A stretch of DNA of 64,000 bases from an uncultured Porphyromonadaceae bacterium (GTDB taxonomy: Bacteria > Bacteroidota > Bacteroidia > Bacteroidales > Muribaculaceae), in assembly GCA_902461565.1 (NCBI GenBank), contig CABPYL010000001.1, forward strand, positions 1 through 64,000, in the 5' to 3' direction. The position numbers and the translations under genes were made by a program. Below the pieces are notes generated by a model. The model was not told where the DNA came from. It was given only the letters and a program-made list of their open reading frames with translations, and did no database searches. The first letter of the stretch is position 1. The number at the start of each line of letters is the position of its first letter. Shown one piece after another: positions 52,161 to 60,817 of this stretch.

Positions 52161-53537
52161 ATGAAAAAAATAATATCATTATTTGCTGTTCTTTTCTGCA
52201 CGCTGTCGGTTTTTGCCGGCATGTCTAACTCGATAGAATACACACAGTTGTATATTGTCGGCAGCGCAGTGAAAGGCGGCTGGGACTATAATGCCACCCC
52301 AATGAGCAGAATCGACCGCGGCGTATTTACGTGGACAGGGCGCCTCACCGCCAACGAGCCGTTCAAGTTTATGAATTCCAACGACGGGTGGCACAAACAC
52401 GTAGTGGCTACCACCAAGGACGAACTGATTAATGTCGGAGAGGTACATTCTCTCGACTTCTATGCCAACTGGCAGCTTCCCGATATGCTCGACAATAAAT
52501 TTAAGGTAAGCAAAACAGCTGAATATACTCTTACAGTTGATCTGCGCAGCATGAGCGTATGCCTGTCGGAACCACTGTCTGAGGTAGCTTACCCTGAGAA
52601 ATATTATGCTACTGGCTCCGCTCTTGACAATCAGGTGATAGAACTTGCAAAAATCGAAAATTTCGAATTCAAGCAGAGCCTCCGATGCAAGACCGGCAAT
52701 GTTATCCTGATGGATACACCCGTCAAAGGTGAGGATACCCGCTATTTCGTGCCCATGTTTGAGGATGTAGACCTGACATTCGGCAAAGGTTTCGTTTCTA
52801 AACTGCGCATGACCACCGACGCCGACAATCTCGGCTGGAGCGTATCGGTTCCCGGCGATTACAACATATATATTTCGTGCAGCGACAATAAGTACATGGG
52901 ACGCATGCATAAGCACCGCAAGTATCTTTATATCACAGGCGGATGCTGCGAGAAGGCATGGGATTATTCGGACCAGAGCCATTGCGATTTCGCGCCAAAT
53001 CCCGAGAATCCTGACGAACTTATCTGGGAAGGCGAACTTAGAATAGGCTGGAACAATGCACCGGAGCCTAACAAATTCAAAATCCTTACAGAAAGAAGCT
53101 GGAACGATGATACCTATCATCCTTATATTGCCGATACTCCTGCCGAAGGCACTGTAAATATCAGAACCACGGACGGAGAAGATTCCAAATGGATAATTAC
53201 CCGCAGTGGCCGCTACCGTATCACTGTCAATACCCGTACCGAGACAATGACAACCGAATTTCTTTCGGACGTGCCTGCGCTCCCGGCCGAAAACAACACC
53301 GATGGCATCGAAGCCGCCGAGGCCGATGTTGTCGGGCTGTCGTGGGGCGGCAATCAGGTAGAATTGCTCTATGCGCCCGAGCCGGTCGATGTAAAGGTTG
53401 TTAACGTAGCCGGTAAGGTTGTTACTCTGAAGGAGGGTATTACAAAAGGTGTTGTGGCTGCTAATCTTGGCAACGGCGTATATCTGGTGTCTGTCGCTGG
53501 GAAAACTGTCAACAAATCATATAAAATAGCGATTTAA
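52161..53537 (+). CDS. SusE/F-like secreted binding protein with type IX-like C-terminal tail
   Basis: The 458-residue protein starts with a signal peptide (IISLFAVLFCTLSVFAG). SusE/F-like modules begin at TQLYIVGSAVKGGWDYNA (about residue 28) and again at KYLYITGGCCEKAWDYSD (about 255). The region between shows weaker similarity, so two to three carbohydrate-binding modules are likely. The last 80 residues (VDVKVVNVAGKVVTLKEG, then NGVYLVSVAGKTVNKSYKI) match the type A C-terminal domain of type IX cargo. Surface display next to the GH31 enzyme is expected. Confidence 0.8.
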   Translation: MKKIISLFAVLFCTLSVFAGMSNSIEYTQLYIVGSAVKGGWDYNATPMSRIDRGVFTWTGRLTANEPFKFMNSNDGWHKHVVATTKDELINVGEVHSLDFYANWQLPDMLDNKFKVSKTAEYTLTVDLRSMSVCLSEPLSEVAYPEKYYATGSALDNQVIELAKIENFEFKQSLRCKTGNVILMDTPVKGEDTRYFVPMFEDVDLTFGKGFVSKLRMTTDADNLGWSVSVPGDYNIYISCSDNKYMGRMHKHRKYLYITGGCCEKAWDYSDQSHCDFAPNPENPDELIWEGELRIGWNNAPEPNKFKILTERSWNDDTYHPYIADTPAEGTVNIRTTDGEDSKWIITRSGRYRITVNTRTETMTTEFLSDVPALPAENNTDGIEAAEADVVGLSWGGNQVELLYAPEPVDVKVVNVAGKVVTLKEGITKGVVAANLGNGVYLVSVAGKTVNKSYKIAI

Positions 53538-53554
53538 TCTTAATCACCAAAACC

Positions 53555-54028
53555 ATGAAGCGTAGAATATTTTCCTTTATCGTTGCCGGAATCGGTCTGA
53601 TGTCGACAATGAGCGTTATGGCCGAAGATGTATATGTCTATTCGAAGGACGGTGAAAGTCTTGCCACGGCCACAGAGGTGAGATGTATAGCATTTGATAA
53701 CGGCAAAATGACACTTATTCCTGTAGAAGGGAATAAGGTGGAAATAGATATGTCCCGGATGTGCTGTTTCTCGTTCAAGCCTATTGTGGTAAGCGGAGTG
53801 TCGTCGGTAGAGAAGTACGGCGCTACTGTAAGATTGGACGGTGATATCCTGACAGTAACCAGCCCGGTTAAAATAGACGGAATCCGTATATATAACGCAC
53901 TTGGTGTACTGATTGCGTACAGCGCTCCCGACGCCGATATGGCGACAGTGGCTACCACTGCCACGGGTCTCAATATTGTAGTTGTAGAGTCCGGCGGTGT
54001 TTCACAAACCTATAAAATCTTCAGATAA
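53555..54028 (+). CDS. Small secreted protein with type IX-like tail, 157 aa
   Basis: The protein begins with a signal peptide (IFSFIVAGIGLMSTMSVMA). An N-terminal domain (EDVYVYSKDGESLATATEVR to MCCFSFKP) resembles the first domain of the next gene's product. A C-terminal strand-rich tail follows (IDGIRIYNALGVLIAYSAP, GLNIVVVESGGVSQTYKI), like a type IX sorting domain. No catalytic residues are apparent. Neighbouring genes are 17 bases upstream and 2 bases downstream. It may be a binding or scaffold protein; function is not established. Confidence 0.7.
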   Translation: MKRRIFSFIVAGIGLMSTMSVMAEDVYVYSKDGESLATATEVRCIAFDNGKMTLIPVEGNKVEIDMSRMCCFSFKPIVVSGVSSVEKYGATVRLDGDILTVTSPVKIDGIRIYNALGVLIAYSAPDADMATVATTATGLNIVVVESGGVSQTYKIFR

Positions 54029-54030
54029 TC

Positions 54031-56790
54031 ATGAAAAAGTATAAGGTTATATCATTGCTCGCAATGAGTGCAGCAGCATTGTCCATCTATGCTGCCGACT
54101 ACTTATATTTCCATCGCAATGGTGAAGTAATCCAGGTTCTTTCCGCAGGGAACGTGGAAAAAATCATTAAAAGCGACGACAATATGCTCATGGCCGTCGA
54201 TGCTGATGGCAATGCCCTGTATTCTGTACCGGGCGACGGCCTTGACTCTATTACATTCGAAGCACCGCTGCCCAAGGCCGATCTGCTCGATGTTGTTTTT
54301 AACGCCGATGGCACTGCCAAGGACATATCGCCGATGAAATTCGAGGTTGAACGCGGTGGAAGCGCCACGACTGAGTGGAGCGATACCTACAACCGCTATG
54401 TGGCAAAACTGGCCGGCAACAAATGGGGCGACGGCAATGTGGCCGAACAGTTCTATCGCGTCGACTACAGCGATAACCAGGCATTTAAGGACGCACTGGC
54501 CGATGGACATACTCTCGAGGTTCTGTTTATGCCCGAATATACCGGCGCAATACAGAATGCCGAGGCCAAGATATTCGCCTCGCATGAAGCCGGTGGAACC
54601 GGTATAATGGTAAAGACTACGGGAAGCGGTCCCAATGCTCTCAATTCCCTCACGTTCCTTCCCAACGTCTCTACTGGCTCAAACAGCTCCTGGCAGTGGG
54701 CTGCAAGCGACGTTGTTCCTGCCTCGGGCACATACTACCATATTGTCGGTGTGTGGAACAAGGATGCCAAAAAAGCGGATATCTATGTAAATGGCGTGCT
54801 CAACAATGAAATAGATCTTGCCGGCGAGAATTTCATCCTTGCCAAGGACGGCGCACACTTCTTCTGCCTCGGCGGCGATGCCTGCGTTCCCGGAGGCAGC
54901 AAGACCACAGGTGTGCAGAACGGTATCAATGGTAATATTGTGCTGGCGCGTATCTATGACGAACCTCTGACTGCCGACGACGCTGCCCGTCTTTACGATG
55001 CAGCGAAGCCCGCAGCTGTCGCCAGACCTCAGGCCGATCTGCTCGACGTGGTTTTCAATGCCGACGGAACAGCTGTGGATGTATCGCCTATGAAATTCGA
55101 TGTTGAACGCGGCGGCGAGGCTACAACCGAGTGGAACGAGGCTTTCAACCGTTATGTTACAAGGCTGAATGGCAACAAATGGGGCGACAGCAATGTGGCC
55201 GAACAGTTCTATCGCGTCGACTACAGCGAAAACCAGGCATTTAAGGACGCGCTTGCCGACGGACACACTCTCGAGGTTCTGTTTATGCCCGAATATACCG
55301 GTGCGATACAGAATGCGGAGGCTAAGATATTCGCCTCGCATGAGGCCGGCGGTACGGGCATAATGGTAAAGACCACGGGCAGCGGTCCCAATGCCCTCAA
55401 TTCGCTGACGTTCCTTCCCAATGTATCTACCGGAACCGGCAGCTCCTGGCAGTGGGCGGCAAGCGATGTAGTGCCCGAACCCAACGCGTATTACCATATT
55501 GTAGGCGTATGGGACAGGGATGCGCAGAAGGCAAGAGTATATGTAAACGGAGTGCTTAAAAATGAAATAGAAATAAGCGGCACCAACTTTATACATGCCA
55601 AGGATGGTGCCAACTTCTTCTGCATCGGCGGTGATGCCTGCGTTCCCGGAGGCAGCAGGACCACTGGCGTACAGAACGGTATCAATGGCCGTGTAGTTCT
55701 TGCGCGTATCTATGACGATCCGCTGACTTCCGCGCAGGCAGAAGTACTATACAAAGACGTAGAAGACGGTATAAGCTCTGCGCGACCGGACATAGAAAAC
55801 TGCACTCTTCTGGAGAGTGTTCAGGTAAAGGCCGGAGCGGTCTATCCCATATATGGCACCGGCTTTAAGGAAGGCGATGTAATCGTAATTGAAGATGGCG
55901 CTACGCGCTGGGAGCTTCCTGCCACGATGAAAGGCGACGAGGGTGTAACGGTTGTTTTGCCCGACGATGTAAAGAGCGGAACTTTCAGCGTATCGTTGAG
56001 CCGAGGCGCTGGTTCCCAGTCTTTGGGCTCCGTTTATTTCCTGAAGACCAAGAACTTTGAAAACCGTGCCAACATCATCGCTCACCGCGGATACTGGGCA
56101 AAGGAAGGCGCCGCACAGAATTCGCGTACGGCTCTGCGGAATGCTATAGAACTTAAGGCTTATGGAGCCGAAACCGATATATGGCTTACAAAAGACAATG
56201 TCCTCGTCATAAACCATGACCCCTCTATCGGCGGTGTTACAATCCAGAATTCCAACTATAACGAGGTCAAAGACAAGACACTGTCCAATGGCGAGACAGT
56301 ACCGCAGTTTATCGATTATCTCGATATACTCAAAGGAAGCGATTACTGCAAGCTGATTGTAGAAATCAAGACACATTCTACCGAAGCTCGTACAATCGAG
56401 GCTGCTATGGCGGCAGTAGAGGCTGTCAAGGCCGCCGGGCTGGAAGACAAAGTGGAATATATCGCATTCGATTATGCCACTTGCAAGGCTCTCGCGGCTG
56501 CCTATCCGGAGATTATGGTGCAGTTCCTTTGCGACCGTGCATCCGAGGTCCGCACACCGGCTCAGCTTAACAATGACGGCGGTATTTCTATCGACTATAA
56601 TGGAGATATGCTGAGATCCAATCCCACTTTCATCGATTCCGCACACAAGCTCGGCCTTGTTGTAAATGTATGGACAATCAGGTCCAACGCAGAGTTTGGC
56701 GAATGGATAAACAAAGGTGTCGATTTTATCACTACCGATATGCCCGATGTCGGTATGAAATATGTAGAATACTACAACCTCAACATGTAA
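54031..56790 (+). CDS. Secreted LamG-LamG-glycerophosphodiester phosphodiesterase
   Basis: This 919-residue exported protein has a signal peptide (VISLLAMSAAALSIYA). A short domain (DYLYFHRNGEVIQVLSAG) shared with the preceding protein is followed by two very similar LamG/concanavalin-like modules at about 83-320 and 335-572 (offset 252 residues). An IPT-like segment follows (VKAGAVYPIYGTGFKEGDV, about 600-675), then a GDPD domain with His685 in IIAHRGYW, the metal ligands in GAETDIWLTKDNVLVINHD and IVEIKTH. It should hydrolyse glycerophosphodiesters outside the cell. The pairing with an alpha-glycosidase suggests an alpha-glycosylated glycerol-phosphate polymer as substrate (inference). Confidence 0.87.
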   Translation: MKKYKVISLLAMSAAALSIYAADYLYFHRNGEVIQVLSAGNVEKIIKSDDNMLMAVDADGNALYSVPGDGLDSITFEAPLPKADLLDVVFNADGTAKDISPMKFEVERGGSATTEWSDTYNRYVAKLAGNKWGDGNVAEQFYRVDYSDNQAFKDALADGHTLEVLFMPEYTGAIQNAEAKIFASHEAGGTGIMVKTTGSGPNALNSLTFLPNVSTGSNSSWQWAASDVVPASGTYYHIVGVWNKDAKKADIYVNGVLNNEIDLAGENFILAKDGAHFFCLGGDACVPGGSKTTGVQNGINGNIVLARIYDEPLTADDAARLYDAAKPAAVARPQADLLDVVFNADGTAVDVSPMKFDVERGGEATTEWNEAFNRYVTRLNGNKWGDSNVAEQFYRVDYSENQAFKDALADGHTLEVLFMPEYTGAIQNAEAKIFASHEAGGTGIMVKTTGSGPNALNSLTFLPNVSTGTGSSWQWAASDVVPEPNAYYHIVGVWDRDAQKARVYVNGVLKNEIEISGTNFIHAKDGANFFCIGGDACVPGGSRTTGVQNGINGRVVLARIYDDPLTSAQAEVLYKDVEDGISSARPDIENCTLLESVQVKAGAVYPIYGTGFKEGDVIVIEDGATRWELPATMKGDEGVTVVLPDDVKSGTFSVSLSRGAGSQSLGSVYFLKTKNFENRANIIAHRGYWAKEGAAQNSRTALRNAIELKAYGAETDIWLTKDNVLVINHDPSIGGVTIQNSNYNEVKDKTLSNGETVPQFIDYLDILKGSDYCKLIVEIKTHSTEARTIEAAMAAVEAVKAAGLEDKVEYIAFDYATCKALAAAYPEIMVQFLCDRASEVRTPAQLNNDGGISIDYNGDMLRSNPTFIDSAHKLGLVVNVWTIRSNAEFGEWINKGVDFITTDMPDVGMKYVEYYNLNM
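54277..55026 (+). repeat. Internal tandem duplication, LamG copy 1
   Basis: This unit encodes the first LamG module (from ADLLDVVFNADG). The second unit, offset by 756 bases, is so close that long stretches such as the segment encoding EQFYRVDYS and the next 70 or so residues are nearly identical in DNA. Confidence 0.85.
55033..55740 (+). repeat. Internal tandem duplication, LamG copy 2
   Basis: The second LamG unit. Differences from copy 1 are mainly at synonymous positions and in the last third (DRDAQKARVYVNGVLKNEIE for DKDAK in the first). The pattern indicates recent duplication or gene conversion within the gene. Confidence 0.85.
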
Positions 56791-56820
56791 TTCCAATCCA
56801 GGGGTATTGAACGCCTCCAT

Positions 56821-56857
56821 AAGCCTGCCTGTAGAGTTCGGTTCTATGGGCAGGCTT
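56821..56857 (+). terminator. Terminator of the GH31 operon
   Basis: AAGCCTGCC (56821-56829) pairs with GGCAGGCTT (56849-56857), followed by TCTGTTCTTTCTG. Confidence 0.7.
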
Positions 56858-56896
56858 TCTGTTCTTTCTGTGTGTAGTACACCAAACCGATGAGGT

Positions 56897-56928
56897 TTTG
56901 CCGATAAGCCGAAAAATTAGTATCTTTG
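56897..56928 (+). promoter_or_regulatory. dxr promoter
   Basis: TTTG (56897-56900), 20 bases, TATCTTTG (56921-56928): full consensus. The leader is about 20 bases before the GTG start at 56954. Confidence 0.75.
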
Positions 56929-56953
56929 CGCATAAAACCAAATATCACACAAA

Positions 56954-58123
56954 GTGAGTACACAGAAAAGACTTGATGTGCTTGGCGCAACCGGTTCGAT
57001 AGGACGTCAGACACTCGACATAATAAAGCGATTCCCGGACCAATATCGTGCCGTTGTCTTGTCGGCCGGCCGAAGGGTCGACGATCTTATAAAATTATCG
57101 GCGGAATTTCGTCCGCGTCTCGCCGTAATAGGCGACGAAAGTTTTTTGCCTCGTCTGCGTGCCGCGCTCGAACCCCTCGGCATTTCTACTGCCGCCGGAG
57201 AAGAAGCTCTCAGGGATTCCGTAGTAGCCGATGATATCGATACTGTTGTAACTGCCACCGTGGGTTACAGCGGTCTTGCGCCTACGCTTGCCGCTATAGC
57301 CGCCGGCAAGGATATTGCTTTGGCAAACAAGGAGACACTTGTTGTGGCAGGCGAGCTGGTGAATGCCCGTCTGGCTCAGTCGTCTTCACGCATATACCCT
57401 ATAGATTCCGAACATTCGGCAGTTGCGCAGTGCCTTGCGGGCGAAGATATCGCTCACGTTCACCGTCTGCTCATAACAGCCTCGGGCGGACCTTTCCGCA
57501 CGTGGCCTGCCGATAAGATTGCCGCGGCCAAGGCTTCCGACGCGTTGCATCACCCGAACTGGGCAATGGGACGCAAGATTACAATCGATTCGTCGACGCT
57601 GCTTAACAAGGCATTCGAGATTATAGAGGCGCATTATCTTTTCGGTATCGCACCGGAAAGAATCGAGGCAGTTGTGCATCCTCAGTCTATTGTCCACTCG
57701 ATGGTGGAGTTCGACGACGGCGCCGTAAAGGCACAGCTTGGTGTTCCCGATATGCGCCTGCCAATAGCGTACGCCATAGGCGAGCACACACGCCTGGGGG
57801 GAGCAGTAAAGCATCTCCGTCTTGAGGACTATGCGAACCTTACATTCGAAAAACCGGATGCCGGACGTTTCCCGTGTCTTGGCTATGCCCATCGTGCCCT
57901 CGCGCAGCGTGGCAACTTCGCCTGCATCGTCAATGCCGCCAATGAAATCGCCGTCGAGGCGTTCCTGAACGACCGTATCGGTTTCAACGACATTCACGGC
58001 ACTATTGAGGAAACTCTGGCAAGAGTGCCTTTTGTAAAATCGCCCGGCTACGAGGATTATGTGGCGACTAACGCTGAGGCGCGCATGCGTGCCGCCGAGT
58101 ATATCAATACCCTAAACAACTGA
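56954..58123 (+). CDS. dxr: 1-deoxy-D-xylulose 5-phosphate reductoisomerase
   Basis: Dxr makes MEP in the non-mevalonate isoprenoid pathway. The 389-residue protein starts at GTG, since no upstream in-frame ATG exists and the promoter fixes the position. Motifs: the NADPH loop LGATGSIGRQTLDI (residues 9-22), ANKETLVVAGELV, metal and substrate residues in PIDSEHSAVAQCL and ASGGPFRTWP, and NWAMGRKITIDSSTLLNKAFE. rseP follows eight bases later, an order common in bacteria. Confidence 0.97.
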   Translation: MSTQKRLDVLGATGSIGRQTLDIIKRFPDQYRAVVLSAGRRVDDLIKLSAEFRPRLAVIGDESFLPRLRAALEPLGISTAAGEEALRDSVVADDIDTVVTATVGYSGLAPTLAAIAAGKDIALANKETLVVAGELVNARLAQSSSRIYPIDSEHSAVAQCLAGEDIAHVHRLLITASGGPFRTWPADKIAAAKASDALHHPNWAMGRKITIDSSTLLNKAFEIIEAHYLFGIAPERIEAVVHPQSIVHSMVEFDDGAVKAQLGVPDMRLPIAYAIGEHTRLGGAVKHLRLEDYANLTFEKPDAGRFPCLGYAHRALAQRGNFACIVNAANEIAVEAFLNDRIGFNDIHGTIEETLARVPFVKSPGYEDYVATNAEARMRAAEYINTLNN

Positions 58124-58131
58124 ACATATAA

Positions 58132-59577
58132 ATGGAAGAAATTCTTATAAAAGCCCTCCAGCTCGTTGTAGCACTGGTTCTGTTAGTAACCATACATGAG
58201 TTCGGACATTACATTTTCGCCCGTATATTCGGTGTTAAAGTAAACCGGTTCTATCTTTTTTTTAATCCGTGGTTCTCGCTGCTGCGCTATCACCCGATGG
58301 AGAACCGCCTCGAAGTGATAGGATGGAACGACAAGGACGGTAAACCCCGCTCGCTTCTCAATATTAAAGTCGGCCGCAAACACAGTCAGCGTCCCGATGG
58401 CAAGCCAACATGGCGCGATACCCTCTATGGCCTGGGCTGGCTTCCGCTTGGCGGATATTGTGATATCGCCGGTATGGTGGACGAGACAAAAGGTGTCGAC
58501 GATCTTGAATCCGAACCGCAGGACTGGGAGCTCCGCTCCAAACCCGCGTGGCAACGCTTGTGCGTGATGGCCGCAGGTGTGGTATTCAACTTTATTCTGG
58601 CTATCGTTATCTATATTGGTATTGCCTTTCACTGGGGTGACGATGCCGTACCTTTCCAGGCGATGACAGAAGGAATGGATTTCAGTCAGGAGATGAAAGA
58701 CGCCGGTTTCCGCGACGGCGATATTCTTGTTTCGCTCAACGGCAAGCCCATCGACGTTAACGATTATTCCAACCAATGGGATATGATTCAGCCCGGTGCC
58801 CGTGTCGGTGTCCGTCGAGGCAACGAAGATGTTACCATTACTGTGAGCGATGATCTTGTGCGTAAAATCGCTACCAAAGACAAAGACTATATGCTGATGA
58901 CCATGCGCGTGCCTGTTGTTGTGGCCAAGACGATGCGTGGCGAGCCCGCTGCCGAGGGCGGTATTGCCGAGGGCGACCGAATCCTGACGGTAGGCAACGA
59001 TACCACGCCCACCATAACAGAGTTCATGCCGTCGCTTCAGGCCCATAAAGGGCAGGAAGTCCCGATGCGCATCCGCGACAAGCAAGGTGCTGAACGTATT
59101 GCCAATGTGCATATAAACGACGGAGGTAAAATTGGTATTCAGATGCTGAGTCCTTTTGATATTTTTGAGAGGCAGAAAATCGAATATGGCTTCTTTGAAT
59201 CCATACCGCGAGGATGGGAAATTGGAACCGACCGTCTGACAAGCTATGTGTCGTCGCTCAAACTTGTGTTCACAAAAGAAGGCGCTCAGAGCCTCGGTGG
59301 ATTCGGAACCCTTGGCGATCTTTTCCCGAATCAGTGGAACTGGTTTAGCTTCTGGCAGATAACGGCTTTCCTTTCTGTCATTTTAGCCTTTATGAATGTA
59401 CTTCCTATCCCCGCATTGGACGGCGGTTATATCTTGTTCCTTATTGTGGAAATTATTACACGGCGCAAGCCCTCCGATAAATTCCTGGAAATTGCCAATA
59501 CCTGCGGCATGTTCCTGCTGTTGTTGCTGCTTGTGTACGCCAACGGCAACGATATTTACCGTTTCTTCATTAAATGA
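58132..59577 (+). CDS. rseP: RIP site-2 metalloprotease RseP
   Basis: This inner-membrane zinc protease cuts transmembrane segments of anti-sigma factors and signal-peptide remnants. The zinc motif HEFGH is at residues 22-26 in the first helix, and the third ligand lies in NVLPIPALDGG in the penultimate helix region. Two PDZ-like segments lie in the periplasmic part (GFRDGDILVSLNGKPIDVND; EGGIAEGDRILTVGND). At 481 residues it is normal for Bacteroidota, with an extra cytosolic loop (about residues 45-85). It lies eight bases after dxr. Confidence 0.96.
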   Translation: MEEILIKALQLVVALVLLVTIHEFGHYIFARIFGVKVNRFYLFFNPWFSLLRYHPMENRLEVIGWNDKDGKPRSLLNIKVGRKHSQRPDGKPTWRDTLYGLGWLPLGGYCDIAGMVDETKGVDDLESEPQDWELRSKPAWQRLCVMAAGVVFNFILAIVIYIGIAFHWGDDAVPFQAMTEGMDFSQEMKDAGFRDGDILVSLNGKPIDVNDYSNQWDMIQPGARVGVRRGNEDVTITVSDDLVRKIATKDKDYMLMTMRVPVVVAKTMRGEPAAEGGIAEGDRILTVGNDTTPTITEFMPSLQAHKGQEVPMRIRDKQGAERIANVHINDGGKIGIQMLSPFDIFERQKIEYGFFESIPRGWEIGTDRLTSYVSSLKLVFTKEGAQSLGGFGTLGDLFPNQWNWFSFWQITAFLSVILAFMNVLPIPALDGGYILFLIVEIITRRKPSDKFLEIANTCGMFLLLLLLVYANGNDIYRFFIK

Positions 59578-59589
59578 CACGCTTGACCA

Positions 59590-60801
59590 ATGGAAAATAA
59601 GTCAGATATGCCCGTTCTTGTTCTTCGTAAAGGTAAGGAAGAATCACTGGACCGCTTTCATCCCTGGGTATTCTCGGGAGCGCTGACCCGCATGCCCGAC
59701 CCTGCCAAGGACAATATCGAGGAGGGCGACCTTGTAACCGTTGTCGCGCACGATGGCAGGCTGATAGGTACAGGACATTTTCAGATAGGCAGTATTGCTG
59801 TGCGCATCCTGTCGTTTGACGCCGCCGAGAAAATCGATGCCTCTTTCTTCCGCAGGCGCCTGCTCCAGGCTCTGGAGTTGCGTCGTGCCCTCGGGCTGCC
59901 GTCGGATAAAACGACAGCATTCCGCCTTGTGCATGGTGAAGGCGATTTTTTGCCCGGACTTGTAGTGGATGTATATAGTGCTACTGCTGTCGTGCAGGCA
60001 CACTCGCCCGGTATGCACTTCGTGCGTCAGATTATTGCCGATGAGCTTGTGAAATTGCCGGGCCTTGATATTACCGGAGTGTACTACAAATCCGAGACAA
60101 CGCTGCCGTACAAGGCTCAACTCGATGCCCGTAACGATTATATTATAGGCTCCTTTACCGGCGATACGGCTCTTGAAAACGGTCTGAAATTTCGTGTCGA
60201 CTGGCTTCGCGGACAAAAGACGGGCTTCTTCGTCGACCAGCGCGACAACCGCGCTCTTGTCGGACGCTACAGCCACGGTCGAAGCGTGCTTAATATGTTC
60301 TGTTATACCGGAGGTTTCTCGGTTTATGCTCTTGCCGGGGGTGCCCGCGAGGTAGTTTCTGTAGATTCGTCTGCAAAAGCGATATCGCTTACCGATGCCA
60401 ATGTGGAATTGAATTTCCCTGGCGACGCGCGCCATACTTCCGAGGCTATTGATGCTTTCAAGTATCTGGATTCTATGGAAGCTGGACGGCACGACCTTAT
60501 TATTCTCGATCCTCCTGCCTTTGCCAAGCACCGCAGCGCTCTCCATAACGCTTTACAGGGCTACCGCAGGCTGAACGCACGCGCCTTCGAGAAAATAGCT
60601 CCGGGCGGCATCCTCTTTACATTCTCCTGTTCACAGGCCGTCAATCGCGAGCAGTTCCGCCTGGCTGTGTTCAGCGCCGCAGCGCAGAGCCGTCGCAAAG
60701 TCCGCATCCTGTATCAGCTCACCCAGCCTGCCGATCATCCTGTGAACATATACCATCCCGAAGGCGAATACCTCAAAGGTCTCGTCCTTTACGTGGAATA
60801 A
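59590..60801 (+). CDS. RlmI-family 23S rRNA (cytosine-C5) methyltransferase
   Basis: This 403-residue AdoMet-dependent methyltransferase has an N-terminal PUA domain (VLVLRKGKEESLDRFHPWVF) and a central RNA-binding linker. The Rossmann domain contains VLNMFCYTGGFSVYAL (AdoMet site), SVDSSAKAI, and the catalytic motif LDPPAFAKHRS. FSCSQAVNREQF has the Ser-Cys seen in RlmI. It should modify 23S rRNA; the exact base is inferred from E. coli RlmI (C1962). It follows rseP by 12 bases and converges with the arsenical operon. Confidence 0.92.
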   Translation: MENKSDMPVLVLRKGKEESLDRFHPWVFSGALTRMPDPAKDNIEEGDLVTVVAHDGRLIGTGHFQIGSIAVRILSFDAAEKIDASFFRRRLLQALELRRALGLPSDKTTAFRLVHGEGDFLPGLVVDVYSATAVVQAHSPGMHFVRQIIADELVKLPGLDITGVYYKSETTLPYKAQLDARNDYIIGSFTGDTALENGLKFRVDWLRGQKTGFFVDQRDNRALVGRYSHGRSVLNMFCYTGGFSVYALAGGAREVVSVDSSAKAISLTDANVELNFPGDARHTSEAIDAFKYLDSMEAGRHDLIILDPPAFAKHRSALHNALQGYRRLNARAFEKIAPGGILFTFSCSQAVNREQFRLAVFSAAAQSRRKVRILYQLTQPADHPVNIYHPEGEYLKGLVLYVE

Positions 60802-60817
60802 TCAAAAGCCCGGCCGT

